Made by a program: the position numbers and the translations under genes. From contig NZ_CM002139.1 of the NCBI RefSeq assembly GCF_000454545.1, positions 2,480,005 through 2,494,267 of the forward strand: a stretch of 14,263 nt of DNA, written 5' to 3'. The stretch is from Xanthomonas cassavae CFBP 4642 (GTDB lineage: Bacteria; Pseudomonadota; Gammaproteobacteria; Xanthomonadales; Xanthomonadaceae). Numbering within the stretch: position 1 is the first letter of the stretch; each line of letters begins with the position of its first letter. Shown here piece by piece: positions 8,401 through 14,251 of this stretch. The notes under the pieces are model-generated. The model was not told where the DNA came from. It saw only the letters and a program-made list of their open reading frames with translations, and searched no databases.

Positions 8401-9624
8401 TTAACGAATATTGATGATCGTCTGGGTGACCTGATCCTGGGTCGAGATCATCTGCGAATTGGCCTGGAAGTTGCGCTGGGCCACGATCATGTTCACCAAC
8501 TGCTCGGTCAGGTCCACCGTGGAGGCTTCCAGCGAGCCGGATTCGATCTGGCCCAGGTCCGAAGTGTCCGGTGCGCCTACGCGGGCGGCGCCGGAGGTGT
8601 AGCTTTCGGCCCACATGTTGTTGCCCTGCGACTGCAGGCCCTGTGGGTTGACGAAGCTGGCCAGCGACACCTGGCCCAGCGGCTTGTCGGCGCCGTTGGA
8701 GTAGCGTGCGAACACCACGCCGCTGGTATCGATGCTGATCTCGTTGAGCTTGCCGCTGGCGTAGCCGTCCTGGCGGGTGTCGCGCAGGGCGAAGGCTTCG
8801 CCATACTGGGTGGAGCCGCTGACGTTGAGCTGCATGTTCAACACGCCGGCGCCGGTGCTCGGGGTGAACGGGTCCATCGCGATGATGCCATTGGCCGGGG
8901 TGGTCAGCGAGCCGGTGTCGGAGAATTGCAGCGTGGTGGGGGCACCGACCGCGGCGCCGTCCACGTAGTTGTGCACCTGCCATTCGTTCGGGTTGGCGGT
9001 CTTGACGAAGTACGAGGTCTGCACATGGCTGACGCCCAGCGAGTCGTAGACGTTGATGCCGCCGGTGGAGTGGCTATAGGTCTTGTCGTCGGCCGGGCTG
9101 AACGGGGTCACTGTCGGCGCGGTGGCGTTGCCGGGCAGGGTGAAGGCCAGGTTGACCGTGGAGGTGGACTTGGGCGGGCTGTCGGTGGTCAGCAGCTGCA
9201 GGTCCGACAGGCGGCCGACGTCGAAGCCATTGCCGCTGGGATTGGGCGCAAATACCTGCAGGCGCGCGCCCTGCGGGTTGATCACATAGCCGTTGGAATC
9301 GGTCTGGAAATTGCCGGCGCGGGTGTACATCTTGGCGCCGTTGGATGAGACGGTGAAAAAGCCCTCGCCGGAGACCGCCAGGTCCAGGCTGCGCCCGGTC
9401 GGGTCGATATTGCCCTGCGAGAACTGCTGCGCCACGTTGCTGACCCGCACGCCCGAACCCACCGCGTTACGCGACAGGCCATAGCTGGTGCTCTGGAACA
9501 TGTCGGCAAACTCGGCGCGCGATTCCTTGAACCCGGTCGTATTGACGTTGGCGATGTTGTTGGAGGTGACGTTCAGATCGGCATTGGCTGCGTTGATGCC
9601 GGACAACGAGGTATTGAAAGCCAT
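8401..9624 (-). CDS. flgE: flagellar hook protein FlgE
   Basis: FlgE polymerises into the hook, the universal joint between rod and filament. The 407-residue product starts MAFNTSLSGINAANADLNVT and continues with SNNIANVNTTGFKESRAEFA, the axial-protein signature. The centre (about 70-330) is the beta-rich outer part. The C-terminus has QIESGSLEASTVDLTEQLVN then MIVAQRNFQANSQMISTQDQ. Its length is close to the enteric protein (about 402), so no extra outer domain is present. AAGGA stands eight bases before the ATG. It lies 31 bases after flgD, whose product caps hook growth. Its downstream neighbour flgF is separated by the heptamer inverted repeat. Confidence 0.98.
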   Translation of the reverse strand: MAFNTSLSGINAANADLNVTSNNIANVNTTGFKESRAEFADMFQSTSYGLSRNAVGSGVRVSNVAQQFSQGNIDPTGRSLDLAVSGEGFFTVSSNGAKMYTRAGNFQTDSNGYVINPQGARLQVFAPNPSGNGFDVGRLSDLQLLTTDSPPKSTSTVNLAFTLPGNATAPTVTPFSPADDKTYSHSTGGINVYDSLGVSHVQTSYFVKTANPNEWQVHNYVDGAAVGAPTTLQFSDTGSLTTPANGIIAMDPFTPSTGAGVLNMQLNVSGSTQYGEAFALRDTRQDGYASGKLNEISIDTSGVVFARYSNGADKPLGQVSLASFVNPQGLQSQGNNMWAESYTSGAARVGAPDTSDLGQIESGSLEASTVDLTEQLVNMIVAQRNFQANSQMISTQDQVTQTIINIR

Positions 9625-9655
9625 GGATGAGGTCCTTTGAGTGTCGGTTGCCGGC

Positions 9656-10321
9656 TCAGCTGACGCGGAGCACGTTGGCGAGCGGGGAAGTGCCTAGCCC
9701 GGTCAGGTTGAGATACAGGCCGTCCGAGCCGATCGTGACGCTGTCCACCGGTGCATCGACATAGGTGGACAATTTGCTCTTGGCACCGGCGGTGTCGGTT
9801 TGCGTTGCGGTGATGCCGTATTTGCCGGCGGCCATGCGGTTGCCGTTGGCGTCGGTGCCATCCCAGGCGAACGAGACCTCGCCGGCGGCGTCGGCGGGCA
9901 CGCTCAGCTGCTTGACGAAGGTGCCGTTGGCGTCGGTGATTTCGAAATTGACGATGCCCGCCGAGGTCGCGGCGACCACACCCTTGGCCGAGCCGGTGGC
10001 ATCGATGGCGACCTGCGCCGACGGCACCAGCACGTTATGCCCGACCAGCGCGGCGCCCTTGAGCACCTGGTCGGCGTTCATCGAATCGGAGAAGTTGCCG
10101 ACCTTGGTATTGAGGTCGCCAATGCCCTGCACGGTGGAGAACTGCGCCAGCTGGCCCAGGAACGCGCTGTTTTCCATTGGTTTGAGCGGGTCCTGGTGCT
10201 GCAGCTGCTCGGTCATCAACTTGAGGAAGTCGGCCTGGCCGAGCGCTTCTTCCTTCTTGGCGACGGTGCTGCTGCTGGTCAGGCCGAGGCTTTTGTAGAG
10301 ATCGCTGCCGATCGTGCTCAT
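9656..10321 (-). CDS. flgD: flagellar hook cap protein FlgD
   Basis: FlgD forms the temporary scaffold at the tip on which FlgE is assembled. The family hallmark is clear at 30-67: ADFLKLMTEQLQHQDPLKPM followed by ENSAFLGQLAQFSTVQGI. Residues 86-110 begin the Tudor-like part. Residues 124-175 form the Ig-like domain, with the typical VSFAWDGTDANGNRMAAGKY (149-168). The length of 221 residues is usual. It starts 34 bases after flgC with a weak ribosome site and ends 31 bases before flgE. Confidence 0.98.
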   Translation of the reverse strand: MSTIGSDLYKSLGLTSSSTVAKKEEALGQADFLKLMTEQLQHQDPLKPMENSAFLGQLAQFSTVQGIGDLNTKVGNFSDSMNADQVLKGAALVGHNVLVPSAQVAIDATGSAKGVVAATSAGIVNFEITDANGTFVKQLSVPADAAGEVSFAWDGTDANGNRMAAGKYGITATQTDTAGAKSKLSTYVDAPVDSVTIGSDGLYLNLTGLGTSPLANVLRVS

Positions 10322-10355
10322 CTGGAGTGTTCCGTTAGGTAAGGGCTAGGACGGG

Positions 10356-10763
10356 TCAGCGACCCATGGTCAGGGTCGCGAGCGCCAGTTCCTTGGCGGT
10401 ATTGAGCATTTCCACGCCGGCCTGGTAATTGCGCGAGGCGGAAATCATGTTGACCATCTGCGAGACCGGGTCCACGTCGGGCGAGAACACGTAACCGTCG
10501 GCATCGGCCAGCGGGTGGCCGGGCTCGTAGCGACGGATCGGCGGCGCGTTGGTGGTGGCGATCTCCTTGACGTTCACCGAGGTCAGGCTGGGGTCCTGGC
10601 GGCTCTGCTGCGCCTGGAAGATCGGCTCGATCGGCTTGTAGGTCGCCTCGGCCGAGCCGGCGACGGAGTCGGCATTGGCCAGGTTGGAAGCGATGGTGCT
10701 CAGGCGGACCGACTGCGCGTGCAGCGCCGAGCCGGCCACATCGAAGATGGGAAGATTGCTCAT
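10356..10763 (-). CDS. flgC: flagellar proximal rod protein FlgC
   Basis: FlgC is a proximal rod subunit. The 135 residues match the family length. The N-terminal signature LSTIASNLANADSVAGSAEA (about 21-40) is followed by TYKPIEPIFQ. The C-terminal helix is DPVSQMVNMISASRNYQAGV then EMLNTAKELALATLTMGR. The ATG lies three bases after the flgB stop and has no clear Shine-Dalgarno site, so it is probably translated by coupling to flgB. It is the second gene of flgBCDEF. Confidence 0.98.
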   Translation of the reverse strand: MSNLPIFDVAGSALHAQSVRLSTIASNLANADSVAGSAEATYKPIEPIFQAQQSRQDPSLTSVNVKEIATTNAPPIRRYEPGHPLADADGYVFSPDVDPVSQMVNMISASRNYQAGVEMLNTAKELALATLTMGR

Positions 10764-10766
10764 GAC

Positions 10767-11168
10767 TTATTGGCCGGTGATCGCGGTGAGCATCGAGCGC
10801 ACCTTGGATTCGAGGAAGCTCAGCGAGGCGCGGTATTCCAGCGCGGCGCGGCCGTAGGCGGCACGTTCGGCGTCCGGATCGACGGTATTGCCGTCCAGGC
10901 TGGGCTGGTCGGCTTCGCGGGTGATCTGGAACGGGTTGAGCCCGGCGCTGCCGCCGATCTCGTAGTGCTTGGCGTCGGTGGTCTGCAGCAGGGTGCCGTC
11001 ACGCACGCCTTCGGCCGCCTTGAGTGCGGCTTCGAAGTTCAGGTCCTTGGCCTTGTAGCCAGGGGTATCCACGTTGCTCAGATTGCTGGCAATGAGCTTC
11101 ATGCGCTGCTCGCGTAGCGGCAGAGCATCGCCGTGGATGCCTAGAAAGGACGAGAAGGGATTGGACAT
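10767..11168 (-). CDS. flgB: flagellar proximal rod protein FlgB
   Basis: FlgB is the rod subunit nearest the basal body export gate. The ATG at 11168 was chosen. It gives 133 residues, close to the usual length, and is preceded by GGGAGA with a 5-base spacer. A longer open frame to 11252 would run back through the promoter. The product starts MSNPFSSFLGIHGDALPLRE and has the signature MKLIASNLSNVDTPGYKAKD (23-42). The C-terminal helix is about 100-133 (YGRAALEYRASLSFLESKVR). It is the first gene of flgBCDEF and has a full-match sigma-54 promoter 33 bases upstream. Confidence 0.98.
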   Translation of the reverse strand: MSNPFSSFLGIHGDALPLREQRMKLIASNLSNVDTPGYKAKDLNFEAALKAAEGVRDGTLLQTTDAKHYEIGGSAGLNPFQITREADQPSLDGNTVDPDAERAAYGRAALEYRASLSFLESKVRSMLTAITGQ

Positions 11169-11200
11169 GGTGCTCTCCCGCGAGGTGTTGCCAGGGAGGA

Positions 11201-11217
11201 AGCAATGTTTGTGCCAA
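11201..11217 (-). promoter_or_regulatory. sigma-54 (RpoN) promoter of flgBCDEF
   Basis: The minus strand reads TTGGCACAAACATTGCT. It matches TGGCAC-N5-TTGCW at every consensus position, with GG-N10-GC spacing. The start should be near 11190, giving a leader of about 22 bases that just includes the flgB ribosome site. It is the best of the three such sites in the window. Confidence 0.92.
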
Positions 11218-11312
11218 ATCGAGGTGGGATAGGGGCCGCGCCGGGAGGGCACTCGGAGCAGCCGAAAGACGGGCTTGGTAGGCAGAGATTGCGACGTAGG
11301 TTGCCCGCTGGG

Positions 11313-11339
11313 AAGTTGCAGCTGTTAGCCATGCAACTT
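11313..11339. promoter_or_regulatory. perfect 8-bp inverted repeat upstream of the flgB promoter
   Basis: AAGTTGCA (11313-11320) and TGCAACTT (11332-11339) are perfect inverted repeats with an 11-base spacer, so their centres are 19 bp apart, about two helical turns. They lie about 100-120 bp upstream of the -24 box, suitable for a dimeric activator or repressor. The binding protein is unknown. Confidence 0.4.
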
Positions 11340-11348
11340 GCAGACCGA

Positions 11349-11361
11349 CCAGACTGTCTGG
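11349..11361. promoter_or_regulatory. 13-bp perfect palindrome upstream of the flgB promoter
   Basis: CCAGAC-T-GTCTGG is an odd-length perfect palindrome, ten bases beyond the previous inverted repeat. Its position relative to the sigma-54 site is compatible with an operator. Its regulator cannot be named from sequence. Confidence 0.35.
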
Positions 11362-11487
11362 CAGGAAGCAGGACCTGGCGACGGGTGTGCTCACCCCGCT
11401 GCAATTGCGCCGCTAGACGCCTTTTTGCGGGAACAGGCGCTGGAGATGGCCGCTCGCGCCCATCGACTGCACGGCCCGAGCGTGTGC

Positions 11488-12432
11488 TCAGGCCGCTTCG
11501 GCAACCACCTTCAGGCGGGCCAGCACGTAGTCGGCAAGCTCGTGGGCGCTGTACTTGGCCACAAACGCGTTGGCGCCGACCTGCTCGACCATGGCGTTGT
11601 TGAACACGCCCGACAACGAGGTATGCAGCAGCACGTACAGGCCCTGCAGGCCCGGCGTGCGCCGGATTTCCGTCGTCAGCGTGTAGCCGTCCATCGCCGG
11701 CATTTCGATGTCGGAGATGACCATGGCATAGCGGTCGGCCGGATTTTCGCCCGATGCCGCTACCTGCAGCAGGTGATCCAGCGCCTGGCGACCGTCGGAC
11801 AACAACGTGGCCGAGACGCCGAGCTGGTCGAGCACGCTGCGGATCTGCTGGCGCGCCACGCGCGAGTCGTCCACCACCAGCACCTGGAACTGGCGGTCGT
11901 AGGCCACCAGCTGCAGCGAGGGATCCAGCTGCACGTCCTTGCTGACCTTGGCGATGTCGGCCAGCACGCTTTCCACGTCGATGACCTGGATCAGTTCGCC
12001 CTGGAAGCGCGTCACCGCCGTCAAATAAGTGGCTTCGGCACCGAGTTCCGGCGGTGGATGGATATCTTCCACCGCGATATTGACGATGCGTTCCACGCCG
12101 CTGACCAGAAAGCCCTGAACCGAGCGGTTGAACTCGGCCACCACCAGGTAGCCTGGGCCGCTTTCGCAGTGCGAATCGCGTTCCGGGTGGCCGATGGCCA
12201 GCCCCAGGTCCAGCACCGGCACCGAGCGCCCGCGCACGTCGGCCACGCCGGCGAACTCGCTCGGCAGGCCCGGTACCTGGAACAGTTCCGGACGGCGCAG
12301 CACTTCCTGCACCTTGAAGACGTTGACGCCAAAAAGCTGGCGTCCGCCCAGCCGGAACAGCAGCAGGGCCAGTCGATTGTGGCCAGCCAGTCGGGTGCGC
12401 TGGTCGATGCGGTTGAGCAGATCGTGGGTCAT
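11488..12432 (-). CDS. cheV: chemotaxis coupling protein CheV (CheW domain plus receiver)
   Basis: CheV couples chemoreceptors to the CheA kinase in the cytoplasm and is itself phosphorylated by CheA. Residues about 20-165 are the CheW-like domain, with LLLFRLGGRQLFGVNVFKVQ, VPGLPSEFAGVADVRGRSVP and VLDLGLAIG. Residues about 182-312 are a response-regulator receiver: acidic pair D188-D189 in LVVDDS, phospho-acceptor D241 in ISDIEMPAMDG, T271, and K293 in FVAKYS, so all catalytic positions are kept. The length of 314 residues is normal. The start is the ATG at 12432. No Shine-Dalgarno site precedes it and no other ATG or GTG lies within the first codons, which together with the nearby promoter raises the possibility of a leaderless message. 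It is divergent from flgA and precedes flgB on the same strand. Confidence 0.96.
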   Translation of the reverse strand: MTHDLLNRIDQRTRLAGHNRLALLLFRLGGRQLFGVNVFKVQEVLRRPELFQVPGLPSEFAGVADVRGRSVPVLDLGLAIGHPERDSHCESGPGYLVVAEFNRSVQGFLVSGVERIVNIAVEDIHPPPELGAEATYLTAVTRFQGELIQVIDVESVLADIAKVSKDVQLDPSLQLVAYDRQFQVLVVDDSRVARQQIRSVLDQLGVSATLLSDGRQALDHLLQVAASGENPADRYAMVISDIEMPAMDGYTLTTEIRRTPGLQGLYVLLHTSLSGVFNNAMVEQVGANAFVAKYSAHELADYVLARLKVVAEAA

Positions 12433-12439
12433 GGGGCAG

Positions 12440-12467
12440 ATATCGACAGCGCCCTTGGAAAACTTGA
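12440..12467 (-). promoter_or_regulatory. sigma-28 (FliA)-like promoter of cheV
   Basis: On the minus strand TCAAGTTT (12467-12460), 12 bases, then GTCGATAT (12447-12440). Against TAAAGTTT-N11-GCCGATAA this is 7 of 8 and 6 of 8, with the spacer one base long. A start six to eight bases past the -10 box would fall on or beside the cheV ATG. Late, FliA-dependent expression suits a chemotaxis gene. Confidence 0.5.
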
Positions 12468-12497
12468 GTGGTTTTACGGTTGGCGTGGGGCGCTGTC

Positions 12498-12713
12498 GGG
12501 ATTTGGGATTCGGGATTCGGGATTTGTCTTAGAGCGGGGATTGGGGAGGCGGGATTGGGATTCGCTCAAGCGCCGGATTGGGTGATTGGGATCAGGGAAG
12601 GTGTGCGTCAGCTAGTCGTTAGGCCGCTGTGCCGAGACCGTGTGTGGCGAGGGGAAACCAATCAGCAACAGGGCCGCCCTTGCGAATCCCAAATCCCGAA
12701 TCCCAAATCCCGG
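12498..12713. repeat. inverted pair of G-rich heptamer arrays, cheV-flgA
   Basis: The left arm (12498-12526) is four tandem GGGATTC/T heptamers. The right arm (12682-12713) is the same pattern inverted (AATCCC units). About 27 of 29 positions pair, across a spacer of about 155 bp that itself holds degenerate GGGATT copies. Each arm has four GGG runs separated by four bases, on opposite strands. A shorter copy lies between flgE and flgF. Such strings are, to my recollection, common between Xanthomonas genes. Confidence 0.8.
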
Positions 12714-12722
12714 CCGAAAAAC

Positions 12723-12737
12723 GGCACACCCCTTGCA
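12723..12737 (+). promoter_or_regulatory. sigma-54 (RpoN) promoter of flgA
   Basis: CGGCACACCCCTTGCA (12722-12737) matches TGGCAC-N5-TTGCW except for the first base, and GG-N10-GC is exact. Transcription should begin near 12748, leaving a leader of about 23 bases before the flgA ATG. The -24 box starts 11 bases after the heptamer array ends. Confidence 0.82.
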
Positions 12738-12770
12738 TGACAGTTCCCGTCTTCTTCCGGATCTGGTCCC

Positions 12771-13415
12771 ATGCGCCTGCTCCTGCTCGTCATCTTGTTG
12801 GCTGCCGCTCCGGCCTGGGCCCAGAGCTATCAGTCTGTCGATTCCATCCGTGCGGCGGCGCTGGCCACCGTGGGCCCCGATGCCGAAGCCGAGGCCACGC
12901 TCGATCCGGGGCTGCGCATGCCGGCCTGTCCGATCGCGTTGCAGGCCCAGCCCACCGGGACCAACACGGTGGAAGTGGCCTGCCCGCAGCCGGCCGGCTG
13001 GCGCCTGTTCGTGCCGCTAAAGGTGCGCCGCAATCAGGACGTGCTGGTGCTGCGCCGCGGCATCAGCGCTGGAGAAACCATCTCGCTGGCCGATATCAGT
13101 ATCGAGAAGCGTGACGCCGCCCGCATCGTCGGTGCGGTGCTGGCCGACCCGGTGGCCGCAGTGGGCAAGTCCGCCCGCCGCGTCCTGCCGGCCGGCTCGC
13201 TGCTCTCGGCCAACGATCTGGTGACGCAGCGGCTGGTGCGGCGCGGCGACACCGTCCCGCTGGTGGCGCGCAACGGCGGTCTGGAGGTGCGCATGAGCGG
13301 TCGCGCACTCTCCGATGCCGGGGAAAACGAGCGGGTTTCGGTGGAAAATTCCTCGTCACGGCGGGTGGTGCAGGGGATTGTTGAAGCGAGCGGAACCGTT
13401 GTGGTCTCCAGATAA
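12771..13415 (+). CDS. flgA: flagellar P-ring assembly chaperone FlgA
   Basis: FlgA is a periplasmic chaperone that helps FlgI (encoded at 4443-5561) assemble into the P ring. The 214 residues start with a signal peptide (MRLLLLVILLAAAPAWA, cut before Q18). Cys53 and Cys71 could form a disulphide in the N-terminal part. Residues 90-152 form a SAF-type domain, with VLVLRRGISAGETISLADIS and RRVLPAGSLLSANDLVTQRL. The C-terminal part has VRRGDTVPLVARNGGLEVRM and GEALS-like GRALSDAGENERVSVENSSS, then RRVVQGIVEASGTV, which are family hallmarks. The ribosome site is weak. It is transcribed away from cheV from a sigma-54 promoter and lies 66 bases before flgM. Confidence 0.96.
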   Translation: MRLLLLVILLAAAPAWAQSYQSVDSIRAAALATVGPDAEAEATLDPGLRMPACPIALQAQPTGTNTVEVACPQPAGWRLFVPLKVRRNQDVLVLRRGISAGETISLADISIEKRDAARIVGAVLADPVAAVGKSARRVLPAGSLLSANDLVTQRLVRRGDTVPLVARNGGLEVRMSGRALSDAGENERVSVENSSSRRVVQGIVEASGTVVVSR

Positions 13416-13425
13416 AAAATTGCTA

Positions 13426-13452
13426 TAAAGTTTTTTTTCTGGGTGCCGTTAT
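13426..13452 (+). promoter_or_regulatory. sigma-28 (FliA) promoter of flgMN
   Basis: TAAAGTTT (13426-13433), an 11-base spacer, and GCCGTTAT (13445-13452). The -35 box and spacer match the FliA consensus exactly and the -10 box at 6 of 8. The expected start is near 13459. It makes flgM part of the regulon of the sigma factor that FlgM inhibits. The run of eight T's after the -35 also follows the flgA stop, but no stem precedes it. Confidence 0.85.
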
Positions 13453-13467
13453 CCCCTACGACCTGTA

Positions 13468-13473
13468 GAGGAG
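13468..13473 (+). promoter_or_regulatory. flgM ribosome binding site
   Basis: GAGGAG, eight bases before the ATG at 13482. It fixes the flgM start against a GTG at 13443 that lies inside the promoter. Confidence 0.88.
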
Positions 13474-13481
13474 TTCCTGAC

Positions 13482-13793
13482 ATGACCCAGAAAATTGAAG
13501 GCAATCTACCGACCGCTGCCACCCTTCGTACCGCGGCCACCAGCAGCAAGATCGCCTCGGCCGGCGAAGATCGCGCGTCCCCGGTTGCCGCTACCCCGCC
13601 CACCGACAGCGTCAAGCTGACCGGCGAGGCGACCAACCTGCAGAACCTGCAGCGCGAGCTTTCGCAGTCCTCGGCGATCGACACCGGTCGCGTCCAGGCC
13701 GTGAAGGATGCGTTGCAGAACGGCAGCTACTCCATCAACCCGGATGCCATCGCCAGCCGCATGATGGATCTGAATCAGCAACTGGCGGGTTGA
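13482..13793 (+). CDS. flgM: anti-sigma-28 factor FlgM
   Basis: FlgM binds FliA (sigma-28) in the cytoplasm and blocks late flagellar genes until the finished hook lets FlgM leave the cell. The 103-residue product has a low-complexity, Ala/Thr/Ser-rich N-terminal half (1-50), as expected for a largely unfolded exported protein. The sigma-binding half (about 43-103) has DSVKLTGEA, IDTGRVQAVKDALQNGSYSI and NPDAIASRMMDL, the family pattern. The start is set by a strong ribosome site, and the longer GTG frame overlaps the promoter. It is preceded by a sigma-28 promoter and may also be read from the flgA promoter. flgN follows closely. Confidence 0.95.
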   Translation: MTQKIEGNLPTAATLRTAATSSKIASAGEDRASPVAATPPTDSVKLTGEATNLQNLQRELSQSSAIDTGRVQAVKDALQNGSYSINPDAIASRMMDLNQQLAG

Positions 13794-13807
13794 TCCCGAC
13801 TGAAAGG

Positions 13808-14140
13808 ATGAGCGTGAACGAGTTCCTGCAACGTCTCAGCGATGCGCTGGCCGGCGAACGCCAGGCATTACTCGAGAACGACATCGATGGGTTGATGCGG
13901 CACACGCAGGACAAGCTGTCTGCGCTGCGCGGCCTGGAAGCGGCAATGCCCGAAGGCCAGGAAGAGCGCCTGCGCGAGCTGGCTGAAGCCAACCGTGCCA
14001 ATGGCGCGCTGCTGGCCCGCCGCCGCCGTGAAGTGAACTGGGCGTTGCGTCACCTGGGCCGGACCGAGAGTGGGCCGTCGTACGACGCCAAGGGCCAATC
14101 CAGCGTGCTGCGCGGCGGACGTTCGCTGGCCGTTGCCTGA
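13808..14140 (+). CDS. flgN: FlgN, export chaperone for FlgK and FlgL
   Basis: FlgN is a cytoplasmic chaperone that escorts the junction proteins FlgK and FlgL, both encoded in this window, to the export gate. With the ATG at 13808 it has 110 residues. It is mostly helical: VNEFLQRLSDALAGERQALL, then ALRGLEAAMPEGQEERLREL and an Arg-rich helix with LLARRRREVNWALRHLG. The C-terminus (SYDAKGQSSVLRGGRSLAVA) resembles the Y-x-x-x-G motif of the family. The start is uncertain. AAGGA (13804-13808) is too close to the ATG but is five bases before GTG 13814, which would give 108 residues; TTG 13790 overlaps the flgM stop. Position after flgM supports the identity, as the sequence itself is poorly conserved. 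Confidence 0.85.
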   Translation: MSVNEFLQRLSDALAGERQALLENDIDGLMRHTQDKLSALRGLEAAMPEGQEERLRELAEANRANGALLARRRREVNWALRHLGRTESGPSYDAKGQSSVLRGGRSLAVA

Positions 14141-14235
14141 CCTGCCTGCGCTGCGCCAATGGCGCGCGCTAAGGATGGTCTGATCAACGCAGCCGGAAAA
14201 CGAAACACGCCACATCCGCCGCGCTGAGGGCGCTC

Positions 14236-14251
14236 AAACCCCCGGTTTTTT
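14236..14251 (+). terminator. probable rho-independent terminator after flgN
   Basis: AAACC (14236-14240) pairs with GGTTT (14244-14248) around CCC, and the T-run continues to 14251. A second hairpin, GCCG-TTTT-CGGC (14252-14263), fills the last bases of the window. Both follow the flgN stop by about 100 bases with no gene between. The stems are short, so confidence is moderate. Confidence 0.5.

Larger units (their letters stand above)
11169..11487. other. 319 bp non-coding region between cheV and flgB
   Basis: It contains the flgB ribosome site (11174-11179), the sigma-54 promoter (11201-11217), two inverted repeats upstream of it (11313-11339 and 11349-11361) and a GGGTG/CACCC hairpin (11383-11396). 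GTGTGCTCA occurs twice (11385-11393 and 11482-11490, the second covering the cheV stop). No clear terminator with a U-tract follows cheV. In several gammaproteobacteria cheR occupies this place; no cheR-like coding is visible here. Confidence 0.7.
12433..12770. other. 338 bp divergent control region between cheV and flgA
   Basis: From left to right it holds a sigma-28-like promoter for cheV (12440-12467, minus), a G-rich heptamer array (12498-12526) with degenerate GGGATT copies continuing to about 12597, unassigned sequence at about 12600-12680, the inverted partner array (12682-12713) and the sigma-54 promoter of flgA (12723-12737). No gene or RNA is recognised in it. Confidence 0.7.

Noticed and set aside
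11338..12585. Plus-strand open frame of 415 codons opposite cheV
   Set aside because: It is antisense to CheV, runs into the heptamer array, and has no family resemblance.
13443..13481. GTG start for flgM giving 116 residues
   Set aside because: The GTG lies between the -35 and -10 boxes of the promoter, and a strong ribosome site precedes the ATG at 13482.
14159..14227. 22-codon frame after flgN (starts MARAKDGLIN)
   Set aside because: There is no ribosome site and no similarity, and its length is expected by chance.
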